64,000 nt of DNA, taken from positions 1,858,001 to 1,922,000 of the forward strand of contig NC_092192.1 in NCBI RefSeq assembly GCF_043641665.1, given 5' to 3'. Below, in pieces: positions 25,110 to 38,135 of the stretch. Positions within the stretch are counted from its first letter, which is position 1, and the number at the start of each line of letters is the position of its first letter. The stretch comes from Enoplosus armatus. Taxonomy: Eukaryota; Chordata; Actinopteri; Centrarchiformes; Enoplosidae. The translations under genes were made by a program, and so were the position numbers. The notes under the pieces are model-generated. The model did not search any database and was not told where the DNA came from. It worked only from the letters and a program-made list of their open reading frames with translations.

Positions 25110-25132
25110 ATACAGTATAGAATATACTGTAT
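25110..25132. repeat. Short perfect hairpin
   Basis: Ten-base arms ATACAGTATA (25110-25119) and TATACTGTAT (25123-25132) are separated by GAA. The arms are AT-rich and the element stands alone. It is too short for a microRNA precursor. Confidence 0.6.
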
Positions 25133-28100
25133 GTACTGCTGTTATACTGTAGTATTTGCATACAGTTCATTCTGGACAGATTTGTGACACAACCGTACAG
25201 CCTCGGGGTGTGGCAGCAGGCTGCTCACTGTGTTGTAGTGTCTTGATGAATTGACTGGCTGACGTGATCTTCAGGAACATATGTTGTCACTCCACAGTTA
25301 TGTAGCTTTTGGTACGTCTACATTACGCTGCTACAACTCATAACCAAACTCCCTGCAGGACAAATGAATGGCAAATTAACTTCCAGACACCAAGTTTCAG
25401 CTCTGTTGCTCCGGCCGGTCGGCGGCGTCGGGAGGTGACCTGGAAGAAGTCTGACGACCTCTCAGCAGCTCTGACTCTCAGTCACAGAGCGCCAGACGCT
25501 CGGCTGCAGCAGCAGTGAGCGGCGGCATCCTCGGCATCCATTTCAGCCTCTGCCACCTGTCCCACTCTGTCAGTGTCAGAGCACATTTCATGAGCAGGCC
25601 AAAAGCCATCGGCTAGATTTAGCTACTGGCTCACAGAAGGGTTCCTTCATGTGTCATTACGTACCAGAAGAGCGGGCTGTTTACGAAGCCATTACCGCAG
25701 GCGCTCTGGGTGTTGTCTGGTTTTTGGGGGGTCTGTCTGATACCAGCGGCCGAGTGTTGGATATATTGAATTGTATCTTATCATCTGGGATCATGTAAGG
25801 GCAGAATGTCCAGTTGGATGGGGTGAGGGTAGACTTGGCAGGGAGTTGGAGGCTCCCTGTCTGACCCATCATCATTAAAAAATGTCTTTCATTCAACACC
25901 AACAGCAGTGCTGCAGCTGAGGTCGTAGAAAAAAGTCGTGTCCAAAAAGTTTCTAAAAAAGGAGGCACATGCATGACATTCTTGGAATCTGTTTGCTTTC
26001 TTACTTTCGTACACAGAAAATGTCTTTGAAGATCACTACTTTCATGATTTTAATCCAATAGTTGTTTCCAACCTCGAGGTCACAAGAGGATTTATAGAAC
26101 ATTTTACCTCTTCGGGTCTCTAAATTCATGAAGTACAAGACTCAGAGAAGGAAAAATCACATTTTGGTTGACATGCTCACAGCCCATTGGCATTATGCAC
26201 TAAGGCTTTCAAGTAGACAAAGACCACTGGTCCAGAACACAATACGCTGCAACATATTGTTCATTCTTGTGAGAGCCACATGTAAATAGGGATCCTTGGT
26301 ATCTTACATTCACTTCAGTCGTACAATCACATTCATATAATGTATAAAAACACATGAAAGCATCTTGGATTGATTCCCTTTTTGCCAGAGAGCCATTGGT
26401 GTGGCTGATCAGGCCGTATTGCAGTAAGAAAAGCTCTGCTCCCCGTCCTAGCATCTGTTTTGTAACTTCAAATATGGGCTCCGTAGACGGGGTCTCTCCA
26501 ATATCCTTCAACTCCATGTGAATGAAGACATTTATCTTTTTGCTAATGCATCAATAAAATTGCTCGTATATCTGGACACTCCACTAAATTTTGATTAAAG
26601 ACCTCTAACACTTCGGCGCCTGATGGGCGTCTGAAAGGAAAGCCCCATGTCATAAACGCGTTACATAACCCTCAGGATGAAATATAAAGCACCTTCCATT
26701 ATCCTTGCTTATTTCTGTCCCCAAACTGAGAAGCAGTGTGTTAAATAATAAGTTCTAAAAAGCGAGATAAAAGCTGGGATTCAGTAATTTATCTAAAATG
26801 CTAATATTTTCTCAGAGCAAAAAAAAGCTGAATAATTTAATACAGTTCAACTCTGTTGCGTCCTGGTCCAGAGATAAGGGGGCGTTATCTGCTGGTGCCG
26901 GCCTTTTGAATGCTAAGTGGTGTCATTTTTGAAGGAGTGAATTATCTTAGGCCGTTCCATTCGAAGCTCTGCATAAACACAGAGACGATAAGGACTTCTT
27001 AGACTCATGTTGCTTCAAATTCCAGTTTTTAACGAACTCTAATCTGCCTCAAGTGAAAAAATTTGAATAATTTCCATGTTCAAAATACATTTTTATACGT
27101 GAGGTGTATGAAGTATATAATATATTTCTACCCATATCACAGTATACAGGCAGTACTTCTAGTGAGCTTTCATGTACAATGTAAGAGTACAGTTTTAGTT
27201 TGGGTGTCATTAAAACACTGAAGTCAAATGCATCCAGTAAAGTAGACCTACATTTTTACCTGACTAAAGTCACACTTTACCCAAAGTGAGCGATATTTGA
27301 ATACAATTCACTGCTTCACTGCTTGAGTACGTGCATTTGGTAAAAAAGTAGACTGATGCTTTTGCAATAGCAGTTCTTTGCCTTTCAAAGAAACTCAAGT
27401 AGTTCTTTGTTCTAGATCAAAAATAAGAAAAGTCTCCAACAAAGGCAACGTCACGGTCACTCCTACCTGGACACCACCTTCCCCATCAACAAAACAGAAA
27501 TCATCTCTCAACGGGAAGGTTGTTTTTGTTCGTTTTTTTCAAATAAAGGTTTGACTAAAGAATGTGAACATTTGCACTTTCCGTCCTCGAGCGAAGTGAC
27601 ATATATAAACTCATTAGACCTCATTTACAAAGAGCAAAAGTGCAGCTGTAGGTGAAAAGATCCAGCAACATCTGGGACTTGTACAGTGGCTGCGTCTGCA
27701 TATTCTTAGAGCCGAGCTCAGGGTTTATTGTACATTAGTACTAAGTTAAGCAACTTTTGTTGAAGTTTAATTTCTCTCGTTTCTCTGGGGCTCCACACTG
27801 TACTTTGCTGTGGTACAACTACTTCTTGACTGAGTAATGTATGTTGTGTTTTAAAGCCAGGTGAGCACTAAGTGAGTTTTCTTGAGCTAAATAACAGCAT
27901 TGTGTGTATATAGGATATAAAAATGAAACACAGATGCCACCGCAGTATAAATCGAGTGAAGGCAGTCTTCCTCTATTAAGCATCCTTCCCAAAAGACGTT
28001 TTCCTCCTGACAGATTCACCCTTGCTCATGTTCTTTGTTGGCTCTTTCATTGTCAGCAGGGATTGAAAGCCTCTTTCTCATCAGAAACCTGCCTTTTGAA

Positions 28101-31100
28101 TTAGTCACTTTTTGCCGTGAGTTCTCTCGGAAATGACTTGTGCTGACATTTCTATGCAGGCGATCAGTCTTTGTTGGCACTGTCTAATCTTGCCTTTTCC
28201 CTTGGTGCATCTGCACTCTTCAATCATTATAAAGTCAGAGGGAGAAACCCGCAAAAAAGCTCAACTCAGGATAGATGGAACGCCGCCGTCTCCTCATTGT
28301 TGTTTGCCAGTCGCTGTTGTTGCTTGTTTTTACTGTCCTTTCATCACATCATCGTGACTGTCAGTGTACTTTGTCTTCCCTCTGAGCGGAAGCCTCCAGA
28401 CTTCAGCGAACACTGTTGTAGTCTGTGAAAAGGACGGTATTGACACACGACAGTTTGTGGGGTGTGTTTATTATTCATATGGAGCTGGTCAATGCGGCCC
28501 TAAAACCAATCTGAAAATTCAAAATGTTCAACAAAGAACTAGATTTTCATCCCTGGGCTTTTTCTTCATGAAAAATGAATACTTGCATGCAGCAGTCGAT
28601 AACCAAGGATCAAACAGGTACAACTGCACACTGTGGAAGGAAGAACACACTGAAGGCAGAGTATTTACAAAGCTACTCCAAGGACAACTTTAATACTGCA
28701 CTCTGAGTATGGGTCAAGCTCCAAATAAGTTGGATCCTACTTTTCCCATAATGCAACCAGTAATAACCATCTTGTTATTGTACTGCATTCATGCAATGAT
28801 GGAAAAATGGAAAGAAAACATTCATTGTTACGACTTTTTCTTTTTTAGTGGGAGTAAGTGCCCATGATGGTGACTTTGGAGCCATTTGGCCTCCAGTTTA
28901 TGGACATGCTAAATGATGCCATACCAAATTCCTAATAACTCTGACTCATGGTGTTTCCCACTTGACTAATTACGGTTTGAATCATTTATCGTGAATGTGG
29001 CATTAGACCTTTCCTGTCTGCTAAATGACCACATCTTTCAAACTGCATGTCCCGCGTTTGTAACGCAAGCCTTCCTTTATTCATTTGTGGTCTCCAAGCT
29101 GAAGCTGAGATAATCATGATGGCATCACTATGACGTCACCAGGGTTATTTTCTCAGCAAAGCTCCTCCAGAGCCAAAGAAGACATTGTACAACTGTTTTC
29201 ACAGGCTTTGTAGTCCTCTTCATGACTAGTAAACTGACCTTTATGTGTAAAATGGGTGGAAAGCCCCTTTAACTTCAAACTAGCTAAAACAGACAGGAAG
29301 CACAAATATTTCTAACATGTTCACTGTTGGTTTTAAGTAACCTCGGGGATTCTTCAGTTACTACTAATGTCAGGATAAATAAAACACCTCTGACACTTTG
29401 GCATTTGAAATGTAAATGTTATCACACTTGAATGAATACCCAAATGAGATCAAGACCTAATTTGCGATGCTTAAATTTTCAATCGTTAAAGGTCTGTTTT
29501 GTTTCTTTTCGCCTCTGGCTGGAGCAAGAAAAGAGGGAGAGGAAAATTTAGCTTCATGTCATGAGTGGAGTACTTGCTGTGGAAGAAGAGACATGGCTGC
29601 TTAAAAAACTAATGTTGCAAGTAAATGAGTATCTCCTCTTAAAATGTGAATTTATGTCAACAAACACAGATGTGATTTAGCCCAGTTTAAGATGCCGGTC
29701 TGAAGATAAGACGCTATTATACCCCGATGAGCTGAGCACCGCTCACACATAACTTAAGAAAGAAAACCAGCTCCCGTTGCTGTGACAGAAAGGCTCACAT
29801 TTTCACCGCTGCTGCACTGTTGCTCGACTCCCAGGAGCTGATCAAATCTTTTTGTGCTCTTTCAATTGCCGGAAGGCACTGAGGCAATGAACCGGCAACC
29901 GGTGGTTTGAAGGGCTTGAGTTTTGTTCAACAATATGTCTGCTGAGGTCTATTTTGCTGCATTTTGAGAAGTAATAGGTTTCAGTTGCTGCTGCTGTGCT
30001 AATGGGAGGCACAGTACATGCAGGAGAGACTCTGGGAAATCTGAGTGGTCTCTACAGTTCTGGGTTGCAAAATATTACACACATTCAAAGGTACTTCATA
30101 CATTTGTGGAGCATTTTAGACGTCCATCTCCTGACTGTCTCAGAGCCGAAACTCCAATATTTACAAATTCTAAAGATCAGCTCTGACTAATGGGTCAATA
30201 TGTGACTCCCCTTCATTTTTTGTATGAGCCAAATGTACAACTTTGCTTTATCTACAGTAATAAGTCAAGGAGGTGCCTAAATACAGCCATATAGACCTTC
30301 ATCATGCTTTAGTTACCACCGCCATATATTGTAGGAAAATAAACAAAAGATGCTGACAGTACACATTTTGCAGACACACTCACATTGTGTATTGGCAGGA
30401 AGTGAACGTTCAATAGAAACCTTTCCTCGACATGCTGATAGAGAAAGTAATCTAGGTGGCGTCGTGTTTCCTACAAAATACATTTACTGAGTAAAAACTG
30501 TTGGACATGAATGTAATTTTTAGGAGACAAGAGTTGCATTTGACTGAACAGAGACATGGCCAACTTAAGACTTGACTCCCTAAAGAAAGAAACACACACA
30601 GCAATGGCCAGGCCTTGCATACTGTATCACATGTTGAACATGTAATTATTAGGTCTATGCACTGAAGACATTAAAATCACTATTAACAACGCTGTCTTGT
30701 CTTTTTCAAAGGTCAGCATTCAGAAACTGTGAGACTTGACCCTTAGCTACTGTATATCTGTATATATACTGTGTCCCTGTTAGATAAACATGAGCTTTGC
30801 ATGCTTGAAGGCCGTGTCTCCCTTTAACAGGCCGATAGTTTTGTCTGTATTTCTGATGTTGGTCTACTGAAGACAGTTAATGGACTGCACAGCTTGAATG
30901 CTTTTGCTACAGCTACAGGTCACTCTTCTGGTGTGATTGTTGCCCTTTTCCACGGCCCAGGAGGAACCTTCTGTGCCCAGAAACATTGAGTGTACAAAAT
31001 AACTGATACACTTTACCGTCTACAATAACCCACTGAAGCTCTGCGGTGAAAACCTGCTCAGTGAAACTCTTACTGTTTGCTTTTTGATCAGACTGTCAGA

Positions 31101-32786
31101 GGTCTTGAGATCAAACTGTCGGACATTTTCTTTGGTGAGGATCGACTGTGCTTCTGACCACTTTTTCTCTTTGCTAATCAGATTTCCTCATGCATCTTTC
31201 AGACTTGTCTTCCTGCCACATTACAGAAGTTTGCAACTAATTAATCAGGATTGGACTGGCAGTGAGCTTTTGATGCCTTGGAAACGCACATAAAATGGTA
31301 ATTGTGTGAGCTCTATTAAAACTGGCACACACTGCTAATTGGTATTTAACTTGATACGACTCACTTGTGTCGCTGCCTTTATAAGTGTGATTTAAAGTAG
31401 TTGCTGCCTGAATTACCAACAGCACAGTTGTGAACTCTGCAATGTGAGAACAACATTCAGAGATCAATGTTCCGTTATTAACACGTGTTAGCGTGCTAAC
31501 CCTAACAGCTGTATGTGAAGTTAGGACTCAGCTGAGTTATAACCTCGATACCTTAGTTTTAAGCAAATAACCAACTGAACAGTCAGAAGATGTCTGTTTA
31601 CCTGCGTCAGTTTAGATGTTTGTATCAGAGGTGTACAACTCAACGCCCTGCGTCAATCACCTGCTCTACGTTCTGATGCTCTCAGTGTGGTGCCAACAGT
31701 CAGAGCTGCAAGCTGAGTGCACGTTGCATGCTAACTATGGAAGCAAACATCTTTACAGCTGAGATCTACAGAGGCTGATGAGATCCAAAACTCATCGTCC
31801 TTTCTATCACAATTTAAATATAATCCCCTGTAGCATCTGATGACTCACATGTGAGCAAAACATTGTTTAGCTAAGCAATTTTAACTGTGGGCTGAGCCAT
31901 AATCAAGCACTTTATGCTGTAATGTTATTTAGTTGTTACCGTAATTACCAGTTTCCAACACAAATAGTGTTTGTGTCTTGTAATTATGACTTTTCTCCGA
32001 AAGCTCCGATATATCCGACTTGGCACTGAATTATATAGAAGTGCCTCAAAAGCAAAACATTGAGGTCTCACGTCAGCATCACATCATGTCCACCATTCCA
32101 GGTAATAAAACCCAAATTTAATGGATGAGTCCAAGCAGCATTTTAAACCCCTACACAACCAACTCAGCAATCATACACTGTCTTGAGTTATCTGGTGATC
32201 TAATCTCTACCATCAGTAGTAGTGGTGGTTTGTATTCATTTCTTTAAATTGATTTTGAGTTAATACGCAGATAAACAATGAGCCACTTCGCTGTACATCC
32301 ACTGGATCAGTTCCCCTCTGCCTGCAAGAATGAGACTCATAATCTACGTGGGCTGTAACTTTTTGTTGTTGTTGTTTCCTTGATGTTGGACCGGCTCACA
32401 TGACTGCCCGTTGTAGGTGGTTTCCTTTAATCCTCAGTGTAGGCTTGTATTTTAGGTTTTATCTTTCGGGTAAGGCTTTGAAACAAGTGAGATTCGCTTG
32501 TAAACGCTGTTGGTTTTGTTCTGTTCTCTATTCTGGGGGGACCACATTGTGTGAAATAATGCTGTGGGTCGCCTCTCAGGAAGTGTGAGGATTTAAAAAA
32601 GAAAAAGGTTAAGCCTCTGTGGCTCCGTGGATTCCTCTACATCCTCCTGTTAGATCGTGGCATCACTTCAGAGATTTTGTGGTTTTTTTCTGGGTTTTTT
32701 CTTGATTTCAGAATTTACTGAAGGAATCCAGACATCACACAAACACACACATGTACAGAATCACATCTGACCCCATCCCACTACTG
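25133..32786. other. Long non-coding stretch, no gene seen
   Basis: About 7.6 kb with no supported gene, RNA gene or recognised transposon. Open frames reach 109 codons (28364-28693, plus) without recognisable content. A perfect CRE octamer, TGACGTCA, lies at 29131-29138. The 29110-29290 patch looks faintly repeat-like but I cannot name it. Confidence 0.5.
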
Positions 32787-32804
32787 CCCCCCCCCCCCCC
32801 CCCC
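32787..32804 (+). repeat. Poly-C run (18)
   Basis: Eighteen consecutive C residues, so 18 G on the minus strand. Runs this long are uncommon and tend to vary in length. Confidence 0.9.
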
Positions 32805-35800
32805 TGTTATTTGTTGCTGTTCTGATCCGTCTCCTAATATAATGATGCCACAGGATACACATTGCCCGGCTGCTGCCAGCAGACAGGCAGGTCATGATGC
32901 AGAATTAATGACTCTGTGGTGTGGCGAGCGGTTTCTCCCGGGACGTTTTATTTTCTCACACCGAGAGCTCGGTGCAGCGCTGTGGATTCACATCTCCCTG
33001 CGGTCGTTTGTCTCCAAACCGAAGCTACACTGGAACTCAGTTACTTTAGCCTTCTGGCCTCATACAGGTTTCGTAACATTACAGACTAACAGATATTCAT
33101 TACACTTTGTAGATGGAATATAAAAGTTATTTTAGCTTCTAAAATAGCCTGGGGCAGAAGAAGTCTTCATCCTCGAGTGTTTCCCCTCTTCCACTACGCC
33201 TGCTCCTGGCTGGTCGGACCTTAAGACCTTAACGTAGTCTATCTAGTAGTCTTTCACTGTTTGGTAATGGATCATTCTGAATCCAGAGACAACCAAAAAG
33301 AGGTCTTCAAGGTCTGTTGGTTTGACATTAATTGAGAAAACCTGAAACGGCTGGTAAATTCCAAGTAAAATGGAATACGCAGAATTTGATCCCGCTCACT
33401 AATCTACCCACTCGCCGACTGCTGTCCTCCACCCACACCTCCCTCACCCGTGTTGTGAGATCTGGAGGTGGAAGATGAGGGAAGAAATGAATATGATAGA
33501 CCTCAACCACACTCTTCTGAAAATGTAAACGTTTTTGCCAACTGACCAAACACACACCTCTGTCCCATAATATTGTTCCACCAGCTACTTCCACCCACAT
33601 GCTAATGAAGCCAAATGCCCTTTAACATGATGCAGGATAAGACATCAAATATATTTTTTTTAAATTTTAAAGTTACAACAAAGGTAGATATTTTAATATA
33701 CCTTAATGCTCAAAAGTAGTTTGAACAAGATCAAGCAATAACGCTCCGAAATCGTTTAACTTCCGAAAACAAAAAGGCCAACGGAAAATAGGAAAAATTG
33801 ATTAGATTGTTAAAGAATCCATGGTCTTTAATCTATAATCAGTTTTAAGTCAGTCATTTTCATAAAGTAATCATCGTCATCATCATCGGTACCAATGCAT
33901 ATTCCAGCTAAAGAACCAAATCCTCAGGCGTACCGATTATTGGAAAATGTCAAGCAAAGCCTTGTCTGAAAACACAATGAGCTGCTTGACTTGGCTCAAA
34001 TCACATTAACTAAGTGGGAAAGCTTTGATTATGAAGCCATAAAATTAAATTTTAATGAAGTAAATGGAATTATTTAGCTTGACATGGATTTCTGAGCATT
34101 ATGGCTATTCTTAGCATACACCTGAGCCTGTGGCTGAAAACTGCGCCTGGAAAAATGAACATTTAAGAAATGCCAGAATGCAAAAGCACACGTTTCATCA
34201 TTAAGTGTCGTAAAATGTTGTAATTAGATTTAAATCTTTGTGAGATTAAAATGTACAGCTGCATGAGCAGTTTTCATATATTTCTATGGGTGAAAACTCT
34301 TGGGGATTTATTGTGCTTAAATATGCTTGTCGAGACAATGTTGTCAGATTTGGGTACATTGGACTGATTTTATTCATCGGAGCTCGCACACACGTGAGAC
34401 ACATCGGCCTTCCCCCCATCCCTCAGCATCAGTGCACAAATGGACTAGTAATCCTCCCTAACAGTTGTATACAGCTGACCAGCTTTCCCCACTGATTTCC
34501 ACTCATCCTGAGCTCGTTTCATACTGAACTTTGCGATTGATGCTCACAATCATGACACCAACTCTCCTTCTGCCTGAGCAGCTGCAGGCCTTATAGATTT
34601 ATCTGCACTTCACAGTCGGAGAGAGAAGGTGTCCAAACCATTACCCAGAAAACAATAGTAATAATAATAAAATTCTGTTATACACAGGATCAATTTGAAT
34701 GGTTGTATAATTGTGATGTATGCATGGAAGTTAGCTAACTTCCTCTTGTGGGTTACAATTATTTATGCTTTATTAGTAATATATGAATTTCACCGTAGAC
34801 ATGAAGGTCTGAAAATCAGATGTAAGATATGTTTCTGTTCTTCATTTTTTTTTTTTTTTTGCTGCAGTATTTTAGGTGATTTTGTATAAAAATGACTTGA
34901 GTTTCATGAGCCCTTCTCAAAACTTAGTGTTAGTTAAGCTGAATATTTGTCATGTGAGAAATAAATAAGCAATGGCTAAGTTTCTTCTACTTGTTCACCC
35001 TACTTTAGGTTTCTATTCTATTTTTTTTCCCCCTCCGCAGTCGAGCACTTCTCGTCCGTGAATGAATAATTTAATCCCCGTGAGTCTGTATCATGGGGAG
35101 AAAAATAAAGTATCTGATGGATATTAATGTTAATAGTGCTAAGCGTATTTGAATCCCATATAGTTGGTGACAATGCAATCTCCCTTAAATTTATTACACA
35201 CACATGCACCACATAAATATGTGCTGTTGTTTTTCCCTCCCTGAAATCAGCGGCGTGCTCATTCAGTAATCTGCTGCATATTGGTTTGTGACAAATGGCT
35301 CACTCTGAGACAAAAGAGGAATGGAAAACATTTGTAAACAGCCAGTAGCATTCTTCAGCATTTATTACTGAGACATTCATCTTGATCCCTGTTAGCAGAG
35401 ACACTCTAATCGTTGTGTGATCCTTATGATTCTGTTCATGTTATAACATAAAGCCCATGTGGTCCACTAACTGCCCCTCTTAAAGCCACGCCGGGTTCGT
35501 AATGTTCAGCTGGTTTTTGACTGTCAGAGGGGTGCAGAGTCAACTCTGTGGTTATGTTGTATGCTACAGTTTGTAGTGTTGCTCTGTTAGATTGCATTAT
35601 GCTGTTAAGTAAAACATATGATGTAAATAATGTAACAAATCAAATACATGCACGTTGTTTTAATGAAAAGTATTTCAATAGATTTCACTATGTGAAAAAA
35701 AAGAAAACATAGGCTCATGACAATATTACCTGTGATAAACTATTTCAGATATTCTTTAATATAACAGGCCATAAAAGAAAGGAGGCTGGACGAGGCTGTG

Positions 35801-37845
35801 GATTAAGTTGCCTCTATGCAGCGTCCCTTTTGAATACCATAATGGTACTTAAGAGAGGCAGCAGAGCCACAGTCTTTCTGTTTGTAACACATTATTCATA
35901 TTACCATCCCTGAAACATGCTCCTTGTCCCACTGTTTTCATAATGTACAGTAATTAGCGACTTATATTGGCATTAACTTTAATGGTAATATATTGATATG
36001 AAATTATTTTTGCTCTTTTGTGTGCTTTCATGTGTACATACACTGTATACACACACACAGACTTTAATAGCACCATGGACAGCGACTGGACATCCATTTG
36101 TTCAGACTGTCTCTGTGAGACGAGCGTAAACCAGGAACATTCGTCTTAGATTGATCCTTCTTGAGGAACTGGGGTCCAGGTTTATAGAGTTACAGTGACT
36201 GTGTGTAGATATCTGCTCTTTTCTTACAACACAGTTGAGTAAAATGGACATTTGAAATAACTGATCGGATCCCTTCATGCTGTCTTGGCTGTAGCTGATA
36301 TTAACAAATTCTGCATGTCCAGTTTTCTATCAAAGGCTGTTCTTAAAACCACAGTCTGCACGGCAAAGAATGTTCTGGTATCCAGTTGCTTTAGTGGTAC
36401 GATATGCTGATTTAATGCTGAGCAATGTTGCAGACATCCACAGAGAGTGTGTCAGCGAGAGAGGCTTTGCCTTGGTGACACGTTGTAAAGGGGCTTTTAT
36501 ATGCTTTATCACAATGGGCTCACATTGAAAGTGGATTATTGCACCTGGCTGCTTGTAATGGCGTGCTGTCCTGCAGGACCACCGGTACACTGGAAGCCTA
36601 TAAGACCAGCAGCTAAGACCCTGTTGGGACCCTGACAAATCCACAGGCTTACACTGCTGCCTTTGAAGGGATAGAAATCACTACATCGCTGCTGGAACAA
36701 GGTGAGGCAGCGGGAGCCATTGTACGGGTCTTTGCTAATGCATTCATCCTGCTGCTCTCCTGGATTACTGCGGCACGCTGTTCTTTCTTAAAAGTTACAC
36801 AGTGGTTTCGAGATTTCATACTGTGAAACATAACTCTCACATCAACCAGGAGTTCGCAGCCGTCTGGAGAAATTCAAGTGGAGCATTTGGAAAGAAAAGG
36901 GCAGAGACATGGTGAGGCTTTGTTTCGCTTCAGACCAATTAGGTTACACTATGGAGAACTTGTTTGTAGCGGGAACCAATCAGTGGTGTTGTTCCCGGAG
37001 TTGAGGACTTTTCAACCTCGCAAGAGCTAAAATGACCGCCTGAGGACTTCCAGTCTTTTTTACATTCTCTCCAAATCAGTTTGGACTCTCAGTGTACACT
37101 TGACTTTCTTAGCCAAGTCAAAATGAAACAGTCTACAGGATTTTTGTGGTGAGGGTACCATACCATTCCTTATTTGGTCACTTCATGCACACACATTCAT
37201 GCAGGATGTGAGGGTACACAGAAAGTGCTCTTTTTGTACACTTCCCTTTCACAAACAGTGGTGCAACAGTGCTATCTATGAGTCACAGGGACTTTAAATA
37301 CTGAACAAAGAGACATTTCCCTGAAACCCTCAACAGTATGTTGATGATGAGTGACCAGGATTTGACAGAGTGACCACAGATGGAGCTGCAGGTCTCATGT
37401 TGCATGCACAGAACGAAACACTGATGTATTATCACTGTTTGAGCCCTGAAGAACCTTTTTCAGTGAATCTAACCGCCAACATGAGCAAGGAAATAATAAG
37501 GATCATGGTATCCAGCTCTCTTAATACATCCCAGTGAGTTCAAGGTTGATAACCGAACATCACATTTGACTTTGGGCTCGTGGTAATGTAGAAATGATCT
37601 GAAACTGACCATATTTCATTACTGAACTGGTGTGATCCATGGATTATGCATTTCAATTTGAGCAGGTATTATATCTGCTCCATTTACTGGGAGGGAACAG
37701 TTCTGCCTCTGTGAGCTTCTCTGCAGCATTAGGCAGAAAAAAAGAATCTTCTGACTTTGGGTATTTGCAGCTCATTTTCTGCATGATGTTCATCACTTTA
37801 GAGAAAAATGTTGTCTATTCTTTTTTCCTACTCATCTGCTGACTT
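32805..37845. other. Non-coding stretch, no gene seen
   Basis: No supported gene. A T16 run lies at 34845-34860. The 33940-34280 segment is AT-rich with several ATTA/TAAT words and no recognised repeat, so it could be a conserved non-coding element, but nothing in the sequence alone proves it. Confidence 0.5.
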
Positions 37846-38135
37846 TCTTCCTCCTTTCCCCCTTCACTCCTCTCTCCTCATTCTCTAAGACTGTCCTCTA
37901 CTTCGTCTCTTTTTATTCACCACCTCGTCTTCCTTCTCCACCACTTTCTCTTGCATCCACTCAGTTATTTTCTCCTTATGCATCCTATGTTTCTCTCAGC
38001 TCTCTCCACTTCACTCCATATCCCCTCTTTCTCCATCTTCCATTTTCCATTTGCTCCTCTTCTCATCATCTCTTCCCCTCTCTCTCTCCTTCTCTTTCTG
38101 CTGGTGTCTCTCTCTCTCTCTGTCTGCTCGGCCGT
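37846..38135 (+). repeat. Long pyrimidine-rich tract
   Basis: About 290 bp of almost pure C/T on the plus strand, ending in a (TC)n run at about 38107-38122. Plus-strand frames across it (for example 37951-38367) are low-complexity Ser/Leu/Phe strings and are not called. A second, weaker pyrimidine-rich patch follows at 38480-38620. Confidence 0.75.

Noticed and set aside
26209..26517. 102-codon minus-strand open frame
   Set aside because: It has no recognised domain, no promoter or splice context, and its length is within chance expectation.
31480..31510. TTAGCGTGCTAAC-like text resembling the tail of a common teleost repeat
   Set aside because: The match is too short, and neighbouring sequence does not continue the repeat.
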